Positions 33,737-44,865 of a stretch of DNA of 64,000 nucleotides are shown here, piece after piece. The translations under genes and the position numbers were made by a program. The notes under the pieces were generated by a model. That model was not told the DNA's origin, did no database searches, and saw only the letters and a program-made list of their open reading frames with translations. The DNA is taken from NCBI GenBank assembly GCA_030247885.1, contig JAPDRO010000013.1, forward strand, positions 682,001 through 746,000, given 5' to 3'. This DNA comes from Taxawa tesnikishii (nom. ined.). Its lineage: Eukaryota > Ascomycota > Dothideomycetes > Dothideales. The first letter of the stretch is position 1. Every line of letters starts with the position of its first letter.

Positions 33737-36730
33737 ATGGCACCTTCTTTCACCTCTCGTCCTCGCTCTGGCGAGTCGCGTCCGCACAGCCGCAGCAACG
33801 TGACCTCGCCCGACAACAGCGATGATCCCGTCGTCCCAAACCGGACCTCGTCGTTACACTCGCGTATCACCCAACCTCTTCCTTCGCAATTGACCCAGAC
33901 TAGGTTGGGTCAGCGTGCACCCAAAACACTGACGCACGCCTATATGGTCTGCGGTGTTGGCAGGGAACCGTCGCAATGGGTCAAGGCACCAGCTACGAGC
34001 CAAGGCAAGATTGGACACATGAAGGGTGCTGTTGGACAATTCTGGCTGCCAGAGATTCTTGGTAGCAGCCCAAGGTTGGAGCAGGACAACGAGATCGCCC
34101 GGTCGCTGCATGCCGCCATGAGAGTATGTCTTCCTGAACCAAGATTATGCGACCCCTCATCCCTAAATACGTCGCTAATCAACCGCAGGCATGCTTCCCT
34201 CATGATGTTGAGATTTGCACTGGCAAGAGCCAGCCTCACTGTGTTCACCATGCCTTTGTCCTGCAGCAAGATTCATCACACACCCTCTATGGTATTGCCT
34301 TGCGTGTCTGGTCTCGAGCCGATGACAAGCGCGCTGAGACAATTCGTGAGCTGCGGAAGAAGACGGAAGCCGATTTCTATGATAACCCCGATGAGACCTA
34401 CTGGATCCCTTACTGTCTTAGCTTCCTTTCCCGCTATCCTCTTTACGATCTACTGGGAGATTACCTGCGTGGCATGTGGATTCACTGGAACAAGGCTACC
34501 AATCTTTTCCACGCTGAAGAGGTCTCGCGAATTTTGAGCTTCCCTGCTCCACGCCTGAACGATCTTGTTCGTATCGACATGAAGGACTACGCCTTGTGCT
34601 ATCAGTTCCCTTCGTCGCCCACCGGTTTCCAAAACTTCGCCATGTGGCCCTTGTTCTGCTGTTTGTCTATTCCTAATATCGTTGGTGTTCTGGAGGCAGC
34701 AGTATCACCGACCAGACGCATCATCTTCATCAGTCACTACCCAGCAATGCTTACGGTAGCCGCAGAGACAGTACGTTACTGCGTCAGAGTGTACGAATGG
34801 AGCGGCCTGTATGTTCCAGTCGTTCATGCCCGCCACGCGAAGGATCTAGTGCAGGAACCCGGTCCGTACATATTGGGTATCACGGCAGAATGTCGCACGC
34901 TGTTCACCGCACCAAACGATGCTCTGGTTGTCGACCTGGATCGCAACTTCGTGCTTACTTCTAGCCCACCTACTGCTCTTACTGCTGGGCAGAGGACAAA
35001 GATGATCAACCGCCTCACCCAGGCGCTCAACGGCGATGTCGCGCCTTCCGGTGTTCCTCAACACCTTCGCTCGGCGTATGGTGGTGGCAAGCTTATTCCA
35101 GCAGGTCAGATCATCGTCATGCGTGGAGAAGTCGAGAGTGTTCAGGACCCTGGCTGGTGGAACCAGGACGCTATCATGGCGGTTATGGACCATGTTTGCG
35201 AGAAGCTGGTAAGTGGTGGCAACTATTAACGCGATATTTCAATGGCTGACCTTTGCGATCAGGGACGTAACACGGGTGTCAAGGCCGTGTTCGGCGGCGC
35301 TCAGAAGAAGCCGTTAATGACAAAGGTTTCCATGCGCCACTTGAATGAGATTGTCCGCGAGCGCAACCAGTACTCTCGCGATGCTATGGAGGCTTGGCAG
35401 GACTTTATCAACCTCAAGGGCCGCATGGACACCGAGTTGAGCAAAGTCACCAAGCGCAACAACTTCTTGGTCGAGGAACTGGAGACCTGGAAGCAGCAAT
35501 TCCTCAAATTCCAGGCTTTCGCCGAGACACTCACCAAGGAGACCCAAGATCTCAAGGTCAAGATTGAGGGCCACAAGCGCGAAAACAGGAGACTTACTGG
35601 CCTCATCGAGCAACACAAGGACGATTCCGCTCGCTTGACCGTCAGACTCGGTGGCACCGAGAAGCAGCGTGATGACGCCCTGGAGGCGCTTGTGCTGCAA
35701 CAGGAGATTGCCGAGGAGCTTGAGCGTGAGAGGAAGCGCAATCAGAAGGAGCTCTCCGCCCTTCAGCACACCAACAACCAACTCCTCCGCCAGCGGGACG
35801 AGGCCCAGCGTGTTGTGCTTCACCTGCGCGCTCTCATTGATGGTCAAGCGCACCACATGGAGCACATCGTCAAGACCTTGAACGATGCTCCGGAGGTCTC
35901 TGAGACCGTCGAGGGAGTTGATGGCGCCGTCTCTCCACTCTCTCCATCCCCAGCCAGGGAACAGTCGGAGATGATCCCCAGCAAGAGGTTCTCTATGGGC
36001 TCTCGCTCGTCGTCTCGCTCGAGCACCCGTGCCAGCACTCGCCAATCCCGCCGTGTCGACAGCGAGGAGGCGACAGAGGACATGGAAACCCGTCTCCTCA
36101 ACAACCCATCCGCACGCAAGCGGTTAAGCCAGCTCAGCATGACTGACGTCGCGGACCGCCACCTTCGCGATAAGACCGACGCCATCGCCTACATCATCCG
36201 CAACATCTCTGAGCAATGCGCTGCAGCAGTCGAAGGCCTGCACCTTGCGCAACGCGCCGACACGGGCTCCTCGGTCGCGGACGAAGAAGCGCACTCCCCG
36301 AATCCCGCCGTCGCAGCAAGGGCAAAAGGCCTCACTGACCCCCACCACCAGTGAAGACGGCACCGCGGCCTCAGGCTCCGAGTACGGTGGCAGCGACGTC
36401 CACTCCGAGACCTCGCAGTCCTACCTCCACCCCCACGGCCGCGCTTCCAGCATCCCGCCAACGCCTGACCTCATGCACGGCAACCGCAGCAGCACTAGTA
36501 TGAGCGTCGCCAGCGCCAGTACCGCTGCCACATCAGAGCGCCACAGCATCCAGAGTCAGTGGCGTACTCACCTGGATGAAGATATTCCAGAAGTCCCGAC
36601 GAGGATCGTAGGCGAGCACTACGATGCTGGTGTCGTTGTTGGTGAGGCGGGCGAGGAGGAGCCAGTCACCAAGTTCAGCCCTACGGGTCTCGAGCGCCGG
36701 ACGAGCAATATGAGACTGGGCGCGGCGTAA
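33737..36730 (+). CDS. DENN-domain protein (putative Rab GEF) with C-terminal coiled coil, one frame break
   Basis: Likely guanine nucleotide exchange factor for a Rab GTPase. Exons: 33737-34123, 34189-35208, and 35263 to the end. uDENN-like opening around HAYMVCGVGREPSQWVKA and AVGQFWLPEIL, then DVEICTGKSQPHCVHHAFVL. cDENN part: YWIPYCLSFLSRYPLYDLL, LCYQFPSSPTGFQNFAMWPL, NIVGVLEAAVSPTRRIIFIS. dDENN-like part: YVPVVHARHAKDLVQEPGPY, ILGITAECRTLF, NDALVVDLDRNFV. The C-terminal third is a long coiled coil (KRNNFLVEELETWKQQFLKF onward) and a Ser/Arg-rich tail. The frame closes at 36354, but the overlapping +1 frame is clearly coding to 36730 (GSEYGGSDVHSETS ... RRTSNMRLGAA). One base too many in the AAAA run at 36324-36327, or in the CCCC at 36297-36300, would explain it. 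Rab partner unknown. Confidence 0.85.
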
Positions 36731-37270
36731 GCCATGTTTCCGGCTCTATTGGCTTTTCTTTATCAAGCATTGAATTGTTGTACGGCTTTTGGTTGCTTTA
36801 CAGGAAAATGAGCTGTTTTATACCGGTACGGCTGCGTCGCTTTTTTTCTCCATGTTCTTGACTGTCATTTATGGATCTTTTTTATATCTTTCCGGCAGGC
36901 GACGGAGTGTATGGAGTATTTGGGCTAGCTATATCCTGCGAATCTTTCGCCCTTTTTTTCTTCTGTAAACGAAAATCTGATCTCATTAATCCGCACTACA
37001 AGTCCCACTTTTTGTGCGCTCTGCTGCTGCTGTACGAGATTGAATTGCAACTCCAAGATGCATACAAAGCCAACGAACCGGAGGAGCCGCAAGAACGGAA
37101 TCCTTTTTGAATGTTAATCAGTGTTATCACTGGTTCTTCGAAGGGGTTCGATGCGACAACTACTCTCTGCCGGCAGATGCATTGAAAAGGGAAATTTAGA
37201 ACATTCAACCCCACCGCGAATGTTGCTGCAAGCCTGTTATTCACTACAAGCGCTAGTCCCAACGCAAAAT
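36731..37270. other. Convergent intergenic, 3' flanks
   Basis: T-rich stretches (36840-36960) suit 3' ends of the two convergent genes. No coding sequence seen. Confidence 0.5.
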
Positions 37271-38909
37271 CTACCTGAAGCCCAGAATCCGGTTGGCCTT
37301 GCGCAGGACTTTCTGCTCACCGGGGCTAAGGCCTCTCTCTCGCTGTCCCAAGCCTCGAGGCCCATTGCTCTCAAGCCTTCCTCGTTCGCCATCTCTGCGA
37401 CGTTGGAGGGGCTCGCTCTTCCGACATGCTTCGACTCGCCGATACCGCCCGGGAAGTCAGGGGACGGTACACCTTATCACACAGTCATCAGCACAAATGC
37501 CGGTCTGAAAGGCTGACCGAGTGAGGGGGCCTTACCTTGCACGAAACAGTTCCTCTGGCGCTGGAGAAATTTCGCGTTCAATTCGGTCAGCGGACAGGCC
37601 GGGATGTACAGGACGCTCGAGTCTGAGTCGCCCGCGTGGACCTTGTCGACCGCGTGGATGCTGTCGCAGTGCCAGACCACGTAGTCTCCAGGCTGGACTT
37701 TGGGAACGTGCACCATGGTCTTGGGCAGATGCAGATGAGGGTGCATGAGCGCGCTCAGCTCCTGTCCGCGCCCTGGGTTGGCACCCTGCAGCCAGGACGT
37801 CGGTTCCTCTTCCAGCTCCCAGTTGTCTGGGTGCAGGAAGCCCGATTCGTACAGCGGTCCGGCATCCGCGGCCAGCTGGCTGGCGCTGGGCGGAAGCGTC
37901 TTGGGTGCGAAGAACGGTCTCAGGAGGAAGTAGGCGGTGGCAAGGGACAGCAACGGGTTGACGAGCAGAGTGCCTTCGTTTGGTCCAGTTTCTGACATTG
38001 CGAGCCAGGCTTGAGCCATCCTGAAGGCACTGCAAGCACCTGCGCCTTGGTACAGATCGGATTCGACGGGCAGACGACAGCTCGATTCCCAGGGGTCGTA
38101 CCTGGAAGGGGTCAGTAAGGTCCTCGAGATGCTTGGTAGGGAGCTTACTCTTCCCATTCCCCTTGCCAGATCTTGTCGTAGACTCCGCCCTTTCCGTACC
38201 CGTCAAGCTCCCATCTCTCACAGCTTCCCCCATCGACATGGGGACCCAAGGCAAACTTCGCATCGCCGGGTTGCCGCATCCTCAATCGATCAGCATAGCT
38301 AATGGGGCGGGTGGAGATGAGAGCTTGGGGATCCTTCGAATGCCAGAAGCCGAGAAGCCATTCTTGAGCCTTGAGCATATTCGGATGTGAGCGCGCCCGG
38401 ATCTGGGTCGGGGACCAGTACAGCTCGTACACCTGAGGGTTGTCCTGCGGGAAAGCCCTCGTGGTCGGATTGGCCCTGATGTAGTTTCGAAGATCCTCCT
38501 TCATCTGCAGCATTTCATCCTTGGGAATGACTCCTCGAACGACCGCCACACCGCGATGCCTGTATTCTCTCTTGAAGTGCTCCGATGCTTGATCGATCTC
38601 GTCGAAACGGATCTCTGGGACTACCTTTGGGCCGAGTTGAGCAATGACGCCCACTTCTTCCCGCAACTTCAAAAGCAACCTGTCCCATGACGCTCTTACA
38701 GCATCTTCATGTCCTCGGATAAGATCCTTCTTGACACCTGCAAAGCGCGGCTCGAGCGGCTCAAATTTCTGTCCAGAGAGCGAGGCAAAAGAATCGGCTA
38801 TAGTGCCCTCGGGTTTTCCGGTTGTCGTTGCTGCGGTCCGACAGTGTACGGTAGGAGCAAACTTTGCATGGGAGAGCGGCTTGAGCGTGGCTCCGAGCCG
38901 GCGAGACAT
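37271..38909 (-). CDS. DUF1479 (YbiU-like, cupin-fold dioxygenase-like) protein, one frame break
   Basis: Member of the DUF1479 family, a group with a 2-oxoglutarate/Fe(II) dioxygenase-like jelly-roll fold whose substrate is unknown. Exons 38909-38149, 38101-37536 and 37472-37271, phases 2 and 1. Conserved blocks: GVAVVRGVIPKDEMLQMKED, LYWSPTQIRARSHPNML, DRLRMRQPGDAKFALGPHVD (H and D as likely metal ligands), GGSCERWE, GTLLVNPLLSLATAYFLLRP and PGDYVVWHCDSIHAVDKVH (third metal ligand). The N-terminus MSRRLGATLKPLSHAKFAPT resembles a mitochondrial presequence. At 37331-37334 one missing base in a GG run (minus strand) switches the frame. Across it, EAWDSERE continues into GLSPGEQKVLRKANRILGFR, the family C-terminus. 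About 520 aa. Confidence 0.9.
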
Positions 38910-39709
38910 CTTGGATGGTAGAGCTCAACCACAGAGCCAAACACTGGTTTGTTGAGTAGATAGAATTCCTAGTGGAACGGTTCGCCGAAGGATCTCAGAG
39001 AATTGATGGAGAGGCTCGATGGATGAGGTTTCGGTCAGTAGACGAGAACAAAAGTTATAGAGGGGAGATTGAAGCCTGAAAGTAGAGAACGAAAGTGGAA
39101 TTAAACACGGAAATGGAGCCTGCCTGTAGGTCTTATATAGCATGTGTTTTCGGGCGCGACCTACAAAGCGGCTCGTCCCAAACAGAATGCTTACGCTAAC
39201 CCTTTTAGGCTGAGGCGACAGCGCCTTTGCATGCAACGGAAGCTGCCGTACACGGAGCGCATGAGAGCGAATTGCGAGGGTGTCTTGGCTAGTTGACTAG
39301 GAAGAATGACAGCAAACTATGGAGGGGACGTCAAGGCTTTTCACACGACATTGTTGAGGTTTGAGGCTTGAGAAGCACTGGAGGTTGGAGAAAAGCTGTA
39401 GGTGAAAAGAACTCGCTTATTGATTTGTTCTCTTTGCAAGCGAGCGGCTGTTCTCGACACTGTTAAGAGCGTCCTTGCCGACCACTGATGGTTACGTGAA
39501 GGACTGATCCTCTCCTCAAGCAGCTTCTCCCAGCTCCACACCACTCCACCACTTCTCCACAAACTCCTCCACACTCACCGGTCGAATGTCCGGAAACGCC
39601 TGATTTAGCTCATTGTTAGACTATCCAGTCCTTTTCAATCACAAGCGGAGAAGCTTTCTCGGCTACGAGCAGAGTCACCTATCGTCTCTCACCATCTGCG
39701 TTCCATACA
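38910..39709. other. Intergenic, DUF1479 upstream region
   Basis: 0.8 kb. No supported gene; a 103-codon minus frame at 38925-39236 lies directly upstream of DUF1479 and has no known domain. Confidence 0.5.
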
Positions 39710-41643
39710 TCAGCGAAGCGTGAATTGTTCAGCCCGCACCAGATTCTGCCCTAAAAGCATCCCAAAATCAACGTCCACAAATCCATGCACAAACGCGTTT
39801 CCGATGAGCGCATAGCAACCGGCCTGGGACGACGGGCGCAGCACGAAAGGCAACGAGGCGCCAAAAAGGAAAACAACCAGATCACCCTGCAGTAACTGCT
39901 TCGGTCCTACTCCGACAAAGCCAGTACTAGTAGTGAAGAAAGCGCGACCTCCAAGGTACTCGAGTTGCCGCTTGGTGAAACTGATAGCCAAAGATATGTC
40001 CAAAAACCGCTGGTTAGCAACTCGAGCTCTTGAGGAAAAGATTGGGTCGGAGAAGAAACTGGCTTTTGCGTTCTGTTGGTTCAGAGCGGAGCGCCAATCT
40101 GTTTCTTCCAGAGGAAGTTTGCTCGATTGCGACGTCAAGCGCTGCAGTATGTCTTCGGAAGCTGTCTGCCAACCGCGGGATTTTACTGGATCGTTCCACG
40201 GTGAGTATTTCCAGTCAGAACTGAATGGAGGGAGGAAAGGGAGCTCGGCTATTTTCTGGACGCAATCGAACTTGATTCCAGAGCAAGTCAGTGTCAATGT
40301 GGTTTTATCAATTTTGAAGTTCGGGGCTGGGCAAGATCGGCTGTTCGCTGTGAACGTAGCGCACAGTGGCTCTACGTATCGGGGCTGCGAAAAGTCTGGT
40401 AGCCAGGAACTCGTTGGCCGTGAATGATAACCCTCACATAGAACGTCTAGCTCTCCCGACATCAACATAGAGTATTCGACGAAGTCAGCGTATACACCGT
40501 CGACGGGTTGGGCGTAGTTGATCGACAAACGAGATTGAACCTCGTTAGGGAGGAATCCCAAGAGTCCGAATATCTTGTCGCGAGGATCAGAGGCTTTCGA
40601 TAATTCGGTCAGATTGACCAGCTCCAACAGGCCTCGTGGCGTGCCCAACAATGATGTCGAATTTTCAAGGGATCCGTTCTTGGAGAGTATACCACTCGGC
40701 TCGCGACTACGAGCAGGAACCGGCCGGATTGGGTTGGTTGACAGCTGTTGACGGGTGTTCGTTGGCCGATTTCTTTTCCAGAACAGCTTGAGTTGCACCA
40801 GCCTTTGAAAGGCTTGGTACATCGCATCAATCTTTTCCCATCCCTCAGAGATATTGCGGATTCTCAGCAAACACAGATCAAAAAGAAGTCTTCTGAAGGT
40901 ACCTGGTGGGATCCCAGGTAGATCATTGGGTCACATTGACTTAGACAGTATTCCTGGATGACCCACAAGCGTTGCCACCACGCCTTCGGCTGGGAAGCGA
41001 CTTGGAGGAATGCCGCATCATCAAAGATGGTCTTCTTGTCTGTGTGGTCCATCCATGCCGCTGTCAGAGGTCGAGCAAGTTCTCCAAGCCAGATGCAGAC
41101 CGTGTCAGCGCTTCCGTATATGGTGCCCATGAAGTGTAATTGCTCCTGTTTCTCCTTCTCATTCCCCTGGTTGATGCAAACAGCGTCAGCCCAGACCGTG
41201 CAGGGTCTTGTTGTGTCGCGGAGACGTCGCAAAGCATCTTCGAGAGTCCTGGAGATGAGAAAGCCTGCTCTCCCATTGATCTGGATGGATCTGTCCTGGG
41301 GTTGGCCGGCCCATGCATAAGATAAAGCTTGGTACCGGCATTTGGTGAGTGTCGCTTTTCGTAAGGTGCAGACAAGGGGATCGCAGTAAGCTCCTGGATG
41401 GATATCAAGCATACGCGTCTCCTTCCGGTCGCTATTGAGATCATCTTGGTAAAAAGCAGCGTTCGAAGGTCGAGACGCGTATGGAACGCTGCAGGTGCAG
41501 TCGCCAGCAGTCGATGTCTTGCGATACCCAATCATTCCAGATCTTTGGCTCATGAGCCTGTGCGTTACTGTGCGCCCGTTTGCCTGAGTTTTCTTTCCTG
41601 GTTTTCGTTTAGAGAAACAAACAAGATACCGCCAGCAAGGCAT
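39710..41643 (-). CDS. HET-domain (heterokaryon incompatibility type) protein, one frame break
   Basis: HET proteins act in non-self recognition and cell-death signalling in filamentous fungi. The HET domain is in the first half: KCRYQALSYAWAGQ, ISRTLEDALRRLRD, VWADAVCINQGNEKEKQEQL, MGTIYGSADTVCIWLGE and AWWQRLWVIQEYCLS. The second half has the usual downstream block KASDPRDKIFGLLGFLPN and the late GVGPKQLLQGDLVVFLFGAS, FVLRP and YALIGNAFVHGFVDVDF. The two halves are in different frames, changing at the A run 40880-40884. One more base joins SEDFF to DLCLLRIRNISEGW. Start uncertain: ATG 41643 gives an extra basic leader; a nearer ATG at MSQRSGMIGY is possible. About 640 aa. It sits alone among housekeeping genes with no NACHT or patatin partner visible. 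Confidence 0.87.
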
Positions 41644-42036
41644 AACACGGACAGTAGCAGAATATATGTTGGAGCATAGATAACATATGAATGGAACAGA
41701 TCATGAGAGGTCGAAGCCGAAGGCGGCTAGGATAAAGGTGCAGTACCTATTTTAAGCGCGCCTAGACAACCAATGGTATATACGGTGATCCCAAAACCAG
41801 TGGACAAGCGCCTGCATTGTTATTATTGCAACTCAATCTTTCTGAGACATAACCGATGTCTATGATGTGTCTTTAGCAAGACCAATTTTCTTCTTGGCCG
41901 CCGTTGCTCTTTACTCACCTTGTGTCCTCATAGTCCATACGTATATCATTATCAGCATAGTCGCTTGCTCTCTCTGCATGCCAATACAGCGACTTGACCC
42001 TGCCCAGTTTTTAGGCAACTCGAACAGATAGACGTT
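41644..42036. other. Intergenic
   Basis: 393 bp between the HET gene start and the OPI10 stop. AT-rich, no gene. Confidence 0.55.
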
Positions 42037-42654
42037 TCAACCTTGCTCCCTCTCAAGAAAGCTTGGGTCCATCTCAATCTTCCTCTCGAATTTGGTCCAC
42101 CAATCCTCAAACGCCTTCAATGGAACTGTATTACTGCCGAAACTGGCCAAGAAATTGAACGCGTTCTCAATGATCCTCTTCGCTAGTATCTTGGTCGTAA
42201 CCGGAGATGCTGTTGGAGGCTGCCCCTTCACGAGGGCGGTCGATGATGACTTCAATTGTGCCAACTGCTCTTCCACTTTCTGCGCTTCCTGAATTGAGAT
42301 GCCAACGACGATCTCTTGCTGAGCTCCATCTGCTACCGGTGCTTCATCCGTCATCGCGTCCACGTCTCCTACTCCATTCATGCCGTCCGCACCGCCCTTT
42401 CCCAGATTGTTGATCTTGAAGATTGCGCTTTGTTTCGCATTTGCGAGCGCGCCCAGTAGCTTGAAATTCGAGGCAGGTGGGAGCCGCACGAAGACCAGTG
42501 CGCCAGTGTTTACTGGTAACTCTGAGCCTGGGAGCAGGAACACAGCGATATGGGAGAAGGCAGGAACAGAGGGGATGCTGAATGCATAATCTGTCTCGGA
42601 TACTTGTGCGGGTTGAGCGAGAACCGGGCGGCCGGAGATGAGGAGTCCAAACAT
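42037..42654 (-). CDS. OPI10: Hikeshi/OPI10 homologue (Hsp70 nuclear import carrier)
   Basis: Hikeshi family (DUF775). The human protein carries Hsp70 into the nucleus under heat stress; yeast Opi10 was found through inositol regulation. One exon, 205 aa, close to the family's usual length. The N-terminal domain shows MFGLLISGRPVLAQPAQVSE, DYAFSIPSVPAFSHIAVFLL, then TGALVFVRLPPASNFKLLG and AKQSAIFKINNL. An acidic linker follows (DGMNGVGDVDAMTDEAP). The C-terminal helical domain has VEEQLAQLKSS and the typical closing AFNFLASFGSNTVPLKAFED with WWTKFERKI. No frame break. Divergent from the Nudix gene. Confidence 0.94.
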   Translation of the reverse strand: MFGLLISGRPVLAQPAQVSETDYAFSIPSVPAFSHIAVFLLPGSELPVNTGALVFVRLPPASNFKLLGALANAKQSAIFKINNLGKGGADGMNGVGDVDAMTDEAPVADGAQQEIVVGISIQEAQKVEEQLAQLKSSSTALVKGQPPTASPVTTKILAKRIIENAFNFLASFGSNTVPLKAFEDWWTKFERKIEMDPSFLEREQG

Positions 42655-43018
42655 TTTGCGGAACCAGAACCAAAGACGTGTAGATGCGGCAACGGGCAGC
42701 GGACGCTGTGCAGAGGAGTCGAGTTGGTAAAAGTGGGTGAGGTGGAGGTGTTCGAACGATTTCTAGATCGAGTCAACAATGACGCAACGCCAAGAAGTCA
42801 GAGTGAAGTGGAACTGCCCCGCGCTATCATCCTCACTCCTGCATAACCCTGTCTACCGTCTATACTACTGGCATGCCGAATATCCGTTAAAGGGCGACGG
42901 GTATTGCATGGAATCTCTTACCAAGATCCGTGGATTACTCCCTTTGCTCCAGCCAAACCAGCAGACCCCTACACCTCAGAAGAACCCTCTTATAGACACC
43001 ACCAATAACATTACAGCC
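42655..43018. promoter_or_regulatory. Divergent upstream region, OPI10 / Nudix gene
   Basis: 364 bp to the preferred Nudix ATG. The Nudix frame is open through part of this region (in-frame ATGs at 42779 and 42908), so the shared promoter could be shorter. Confidence 0.5.
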
Positions 43019-44089
43019 ATGGAGCCTCCGGATATCCAGGAACAGCCCAACGACGCCCCAACCGCCCTTGAACCACGTCCTCTAACCCCCGAGAACGAAA
43101 AGCCTCGATCAAACCTCGATCTCATAAGCGAATGCGACAGTTTCCCCTCCTATACCTCCAATCCAGCCGACTACCTGAAGCACATCATAACCTACTACCA
43201 CTTCCAGATCGCCTCCCTTCCCGGCGTAACACTAGGCTACGTCCTTCCTTCGGTAGCCGAGGTGCTGCGCGGTCTCCCCTCCTGGACTCTCAACGACGAG
43301 GAGCGGACCCTGACCCTCACAGCTGGGACCAATGAGCAAGAGCGGAGCGCAGCAATTGCTGCAACAACAGCGGGTATGCGTGAGACTGGACATTTCGCCG
43401 TACTCAAGGGCTGGCGGAACGAGCTCTACCCTGTCTACGGGCCGGGACCACTGGGGCACAAGAGCGGAGGGGAACCGGAGGTGTTGTTCAGCATCGAGCG
43501 GGCTGCGAGTTGTTTGTTTGGCGTCGTGACGTACGGCATACACATGACAGCGTTCGTGCGACAGAAGAATGACGACGGGGAGGAGGAGCTCAAGATCTGG
43601 GTGCCTCGACGCGCGAGGACGAAACAGACATACGGTGGGATGCTGGATAACACAGTCGCGGGCGGTATTGCGACGGGCGAGAAGCCCTTCGAGAGTTTGG
43701 TACGAGAAGCTGCAGAGGAGGCATCTCTGCCTGAAAGTCTTGTGCGCAAGCACGCAAAGGCTGCTGGTGTTGTTTCGTATTTCTACATCCGGGACGAGAG
43801 GGCTGGCGGGGAGACGAAGCTGCTGCAGCCGGAGGTTCAGTACATCTACGATCTGGAATTACCTGAAGACGTCACGCCGAAACCGTCGGATGACGAAGTC
43901 GAGGAGTTTTATCTGTGGAGTGTTGACGAGATCAACGGGGCGATGCGCAAGGGCGAATTCAAGCCGAACTGTGCGCTGGTCATGCTGGATTTCTTTGTCC
44001 GGCACGGCGTTCTGACGCAGGAGAACGAGAAAGACTTCATTGAGATTGCGAGTCGGTTGCACCGACGATTGGAATTTCCAACGCCTTGA
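43019..44089 (+). CDS. Nudix hydrolase with DUF4743 (thiamine pyrophosphokinase-related)
   Basis: Single exon. The N-terminal DUF4743 part contains SNLDLISECDSFP, FQIASLPGVTLGYVLPSVAE and LNDEERTLTLT. The Nudix domain follows with GGMLDNTVAGGIATGEKPFE and the Nudix box GEKPFESLVREAAEEASL (GxxxxExxxREAxEEA), then SYFYIRDERAGGE and the tail EEFYLWSVDEINGAM. This architecture is found in fungal, plant and Tnr3-like proteins; Tnr3 relatives clean up oxidised thiamine diphosphate. I chose ATG 43019 (356 aa) because conservation starts shortly after it. ATG 42908 would add 37 Thr/Pro-rich residues. Substrate is inferred from family only. No frame break. Confidence 0.9.
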   Translation: MEPPDIQEQPNDAPTALEPRPLTPENEKPRSNLDLISECDSFPSYTSNPADYLKHIITYYHFQIASLPGVTLGYVLPSVAEVLRGLPSWTLNDEERTLTLTAGTNEQERSAAIAATTAGMRETGHFAVLKGWRNELYPVYGPGPLGHKSGGEPEVLFSIERAASCLFGVVTYGIHMTAFVRQKNDDGEEELKIWVPRRARTKQTYGGMLDNTVAGGIATGEKPFESLVREAAEEASLPESLVRKHAKAAGVVSYFYIRDERAGGETKLLQPEVQYIYDLELPEDVTPKPSDDEVEEFYLWSVDEINGAMRKGEFKPNCALVMLDFFVRHGVLTQENEKDFIEIASRLHRRLEFPTP

Positions 44090-44326
44090 GAGGTTCGGAG
44101 ATGGTTGTTTTTCGATTGGACCATTGTATGGAAAGAAGAGTCATTCTGCTCTTTCGAGAAAGTAGAAAAGTCCAGTAGATACCCGCAATAGACTCCATGG
44201 AAATGCTTCTCAGGAGCGCCAAAAACGCCTCGCTATGCATGACAAAGGACCCGACTTTTCCTCCCCTTCATTTTTAAACCGTCTGAGCGTATCCTGAAGG
44301 CGATGCCGGCTCAAATTTTTCGACCT

Positions 44327-44865
44327 CTATTTCTTCAACAGCAGGTAGACGTAATCAATACGCAGCGGCGTGAGCTTCTTGTACGGTCCCTCGAGGTAGA
44401 GCAACAGCCCGCCGAAGGAGATGTAGACCTTGCTGTAAACCTGTTAGCAATCTCACCATCAAACAACACTCACCCTCTAATCTTCAATCGTCCCCTTCCC
44501 GCGCTCCCCTCCCACATCTTCCACACAGAACTGCATCACTCACATATTCTCGCCCTCCCCTCCTCAAACCGATACACCTTCCCGTAGCACACGTAATCCC
44601 ACATATCCGCAAGCGTCGCCTCATGCGTACCCTTCGTATCCCTCCATCCGCGCTCATCCTTGGTGCCGTCCAGGTTCAGCGTGCTCGCCAAAAGCATCTG
44701 GATGCCCTCGCCCGTCTGCAACGGGTACAGGTCCGAGTTGACGTCGAGCGACATCACGGTTTGCATGTCGGAGGAACTGCCGGCGATGCGCGATACGCGG
44801 TCGTATTTTTGACTGTTCACCGATGTGATGCTGAAGCTTTCTTCGTAGAGTTGGGAGTCGGCCAT
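44327..44865 (-). CDS. RPB8: RNA polymerase I/II/III common subunit RPB8 (RPABC3), one frame break
   Basis: Small subunit shared by the three nuclear RNA polymerases. Exon 1 starts MADSQLYEESFSITSVNSQK, then YDRVSRIAG, MSLDVNSDLYPLQTGE, the hallmark LASTLNLDGTKDERGWRD and DYVCYGKVYRFEEG. Exon 2 is VYISFGGLLLYLEGPYKKLT then PLRIDYVYLLLKK, ending at 44327. Between them is a GTGAGT...TTACAG intron. As given, exon 1 shifts frame at the CCCC run 44557-44560 (GGGG on the coding strand). With five G the junction is EEGEGEN|I-K-VYISFGG, exactly the family sequence. About 148 aa. The essential nature of the gene makes a true frameshift very unlikely. Confidence 0.95.
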
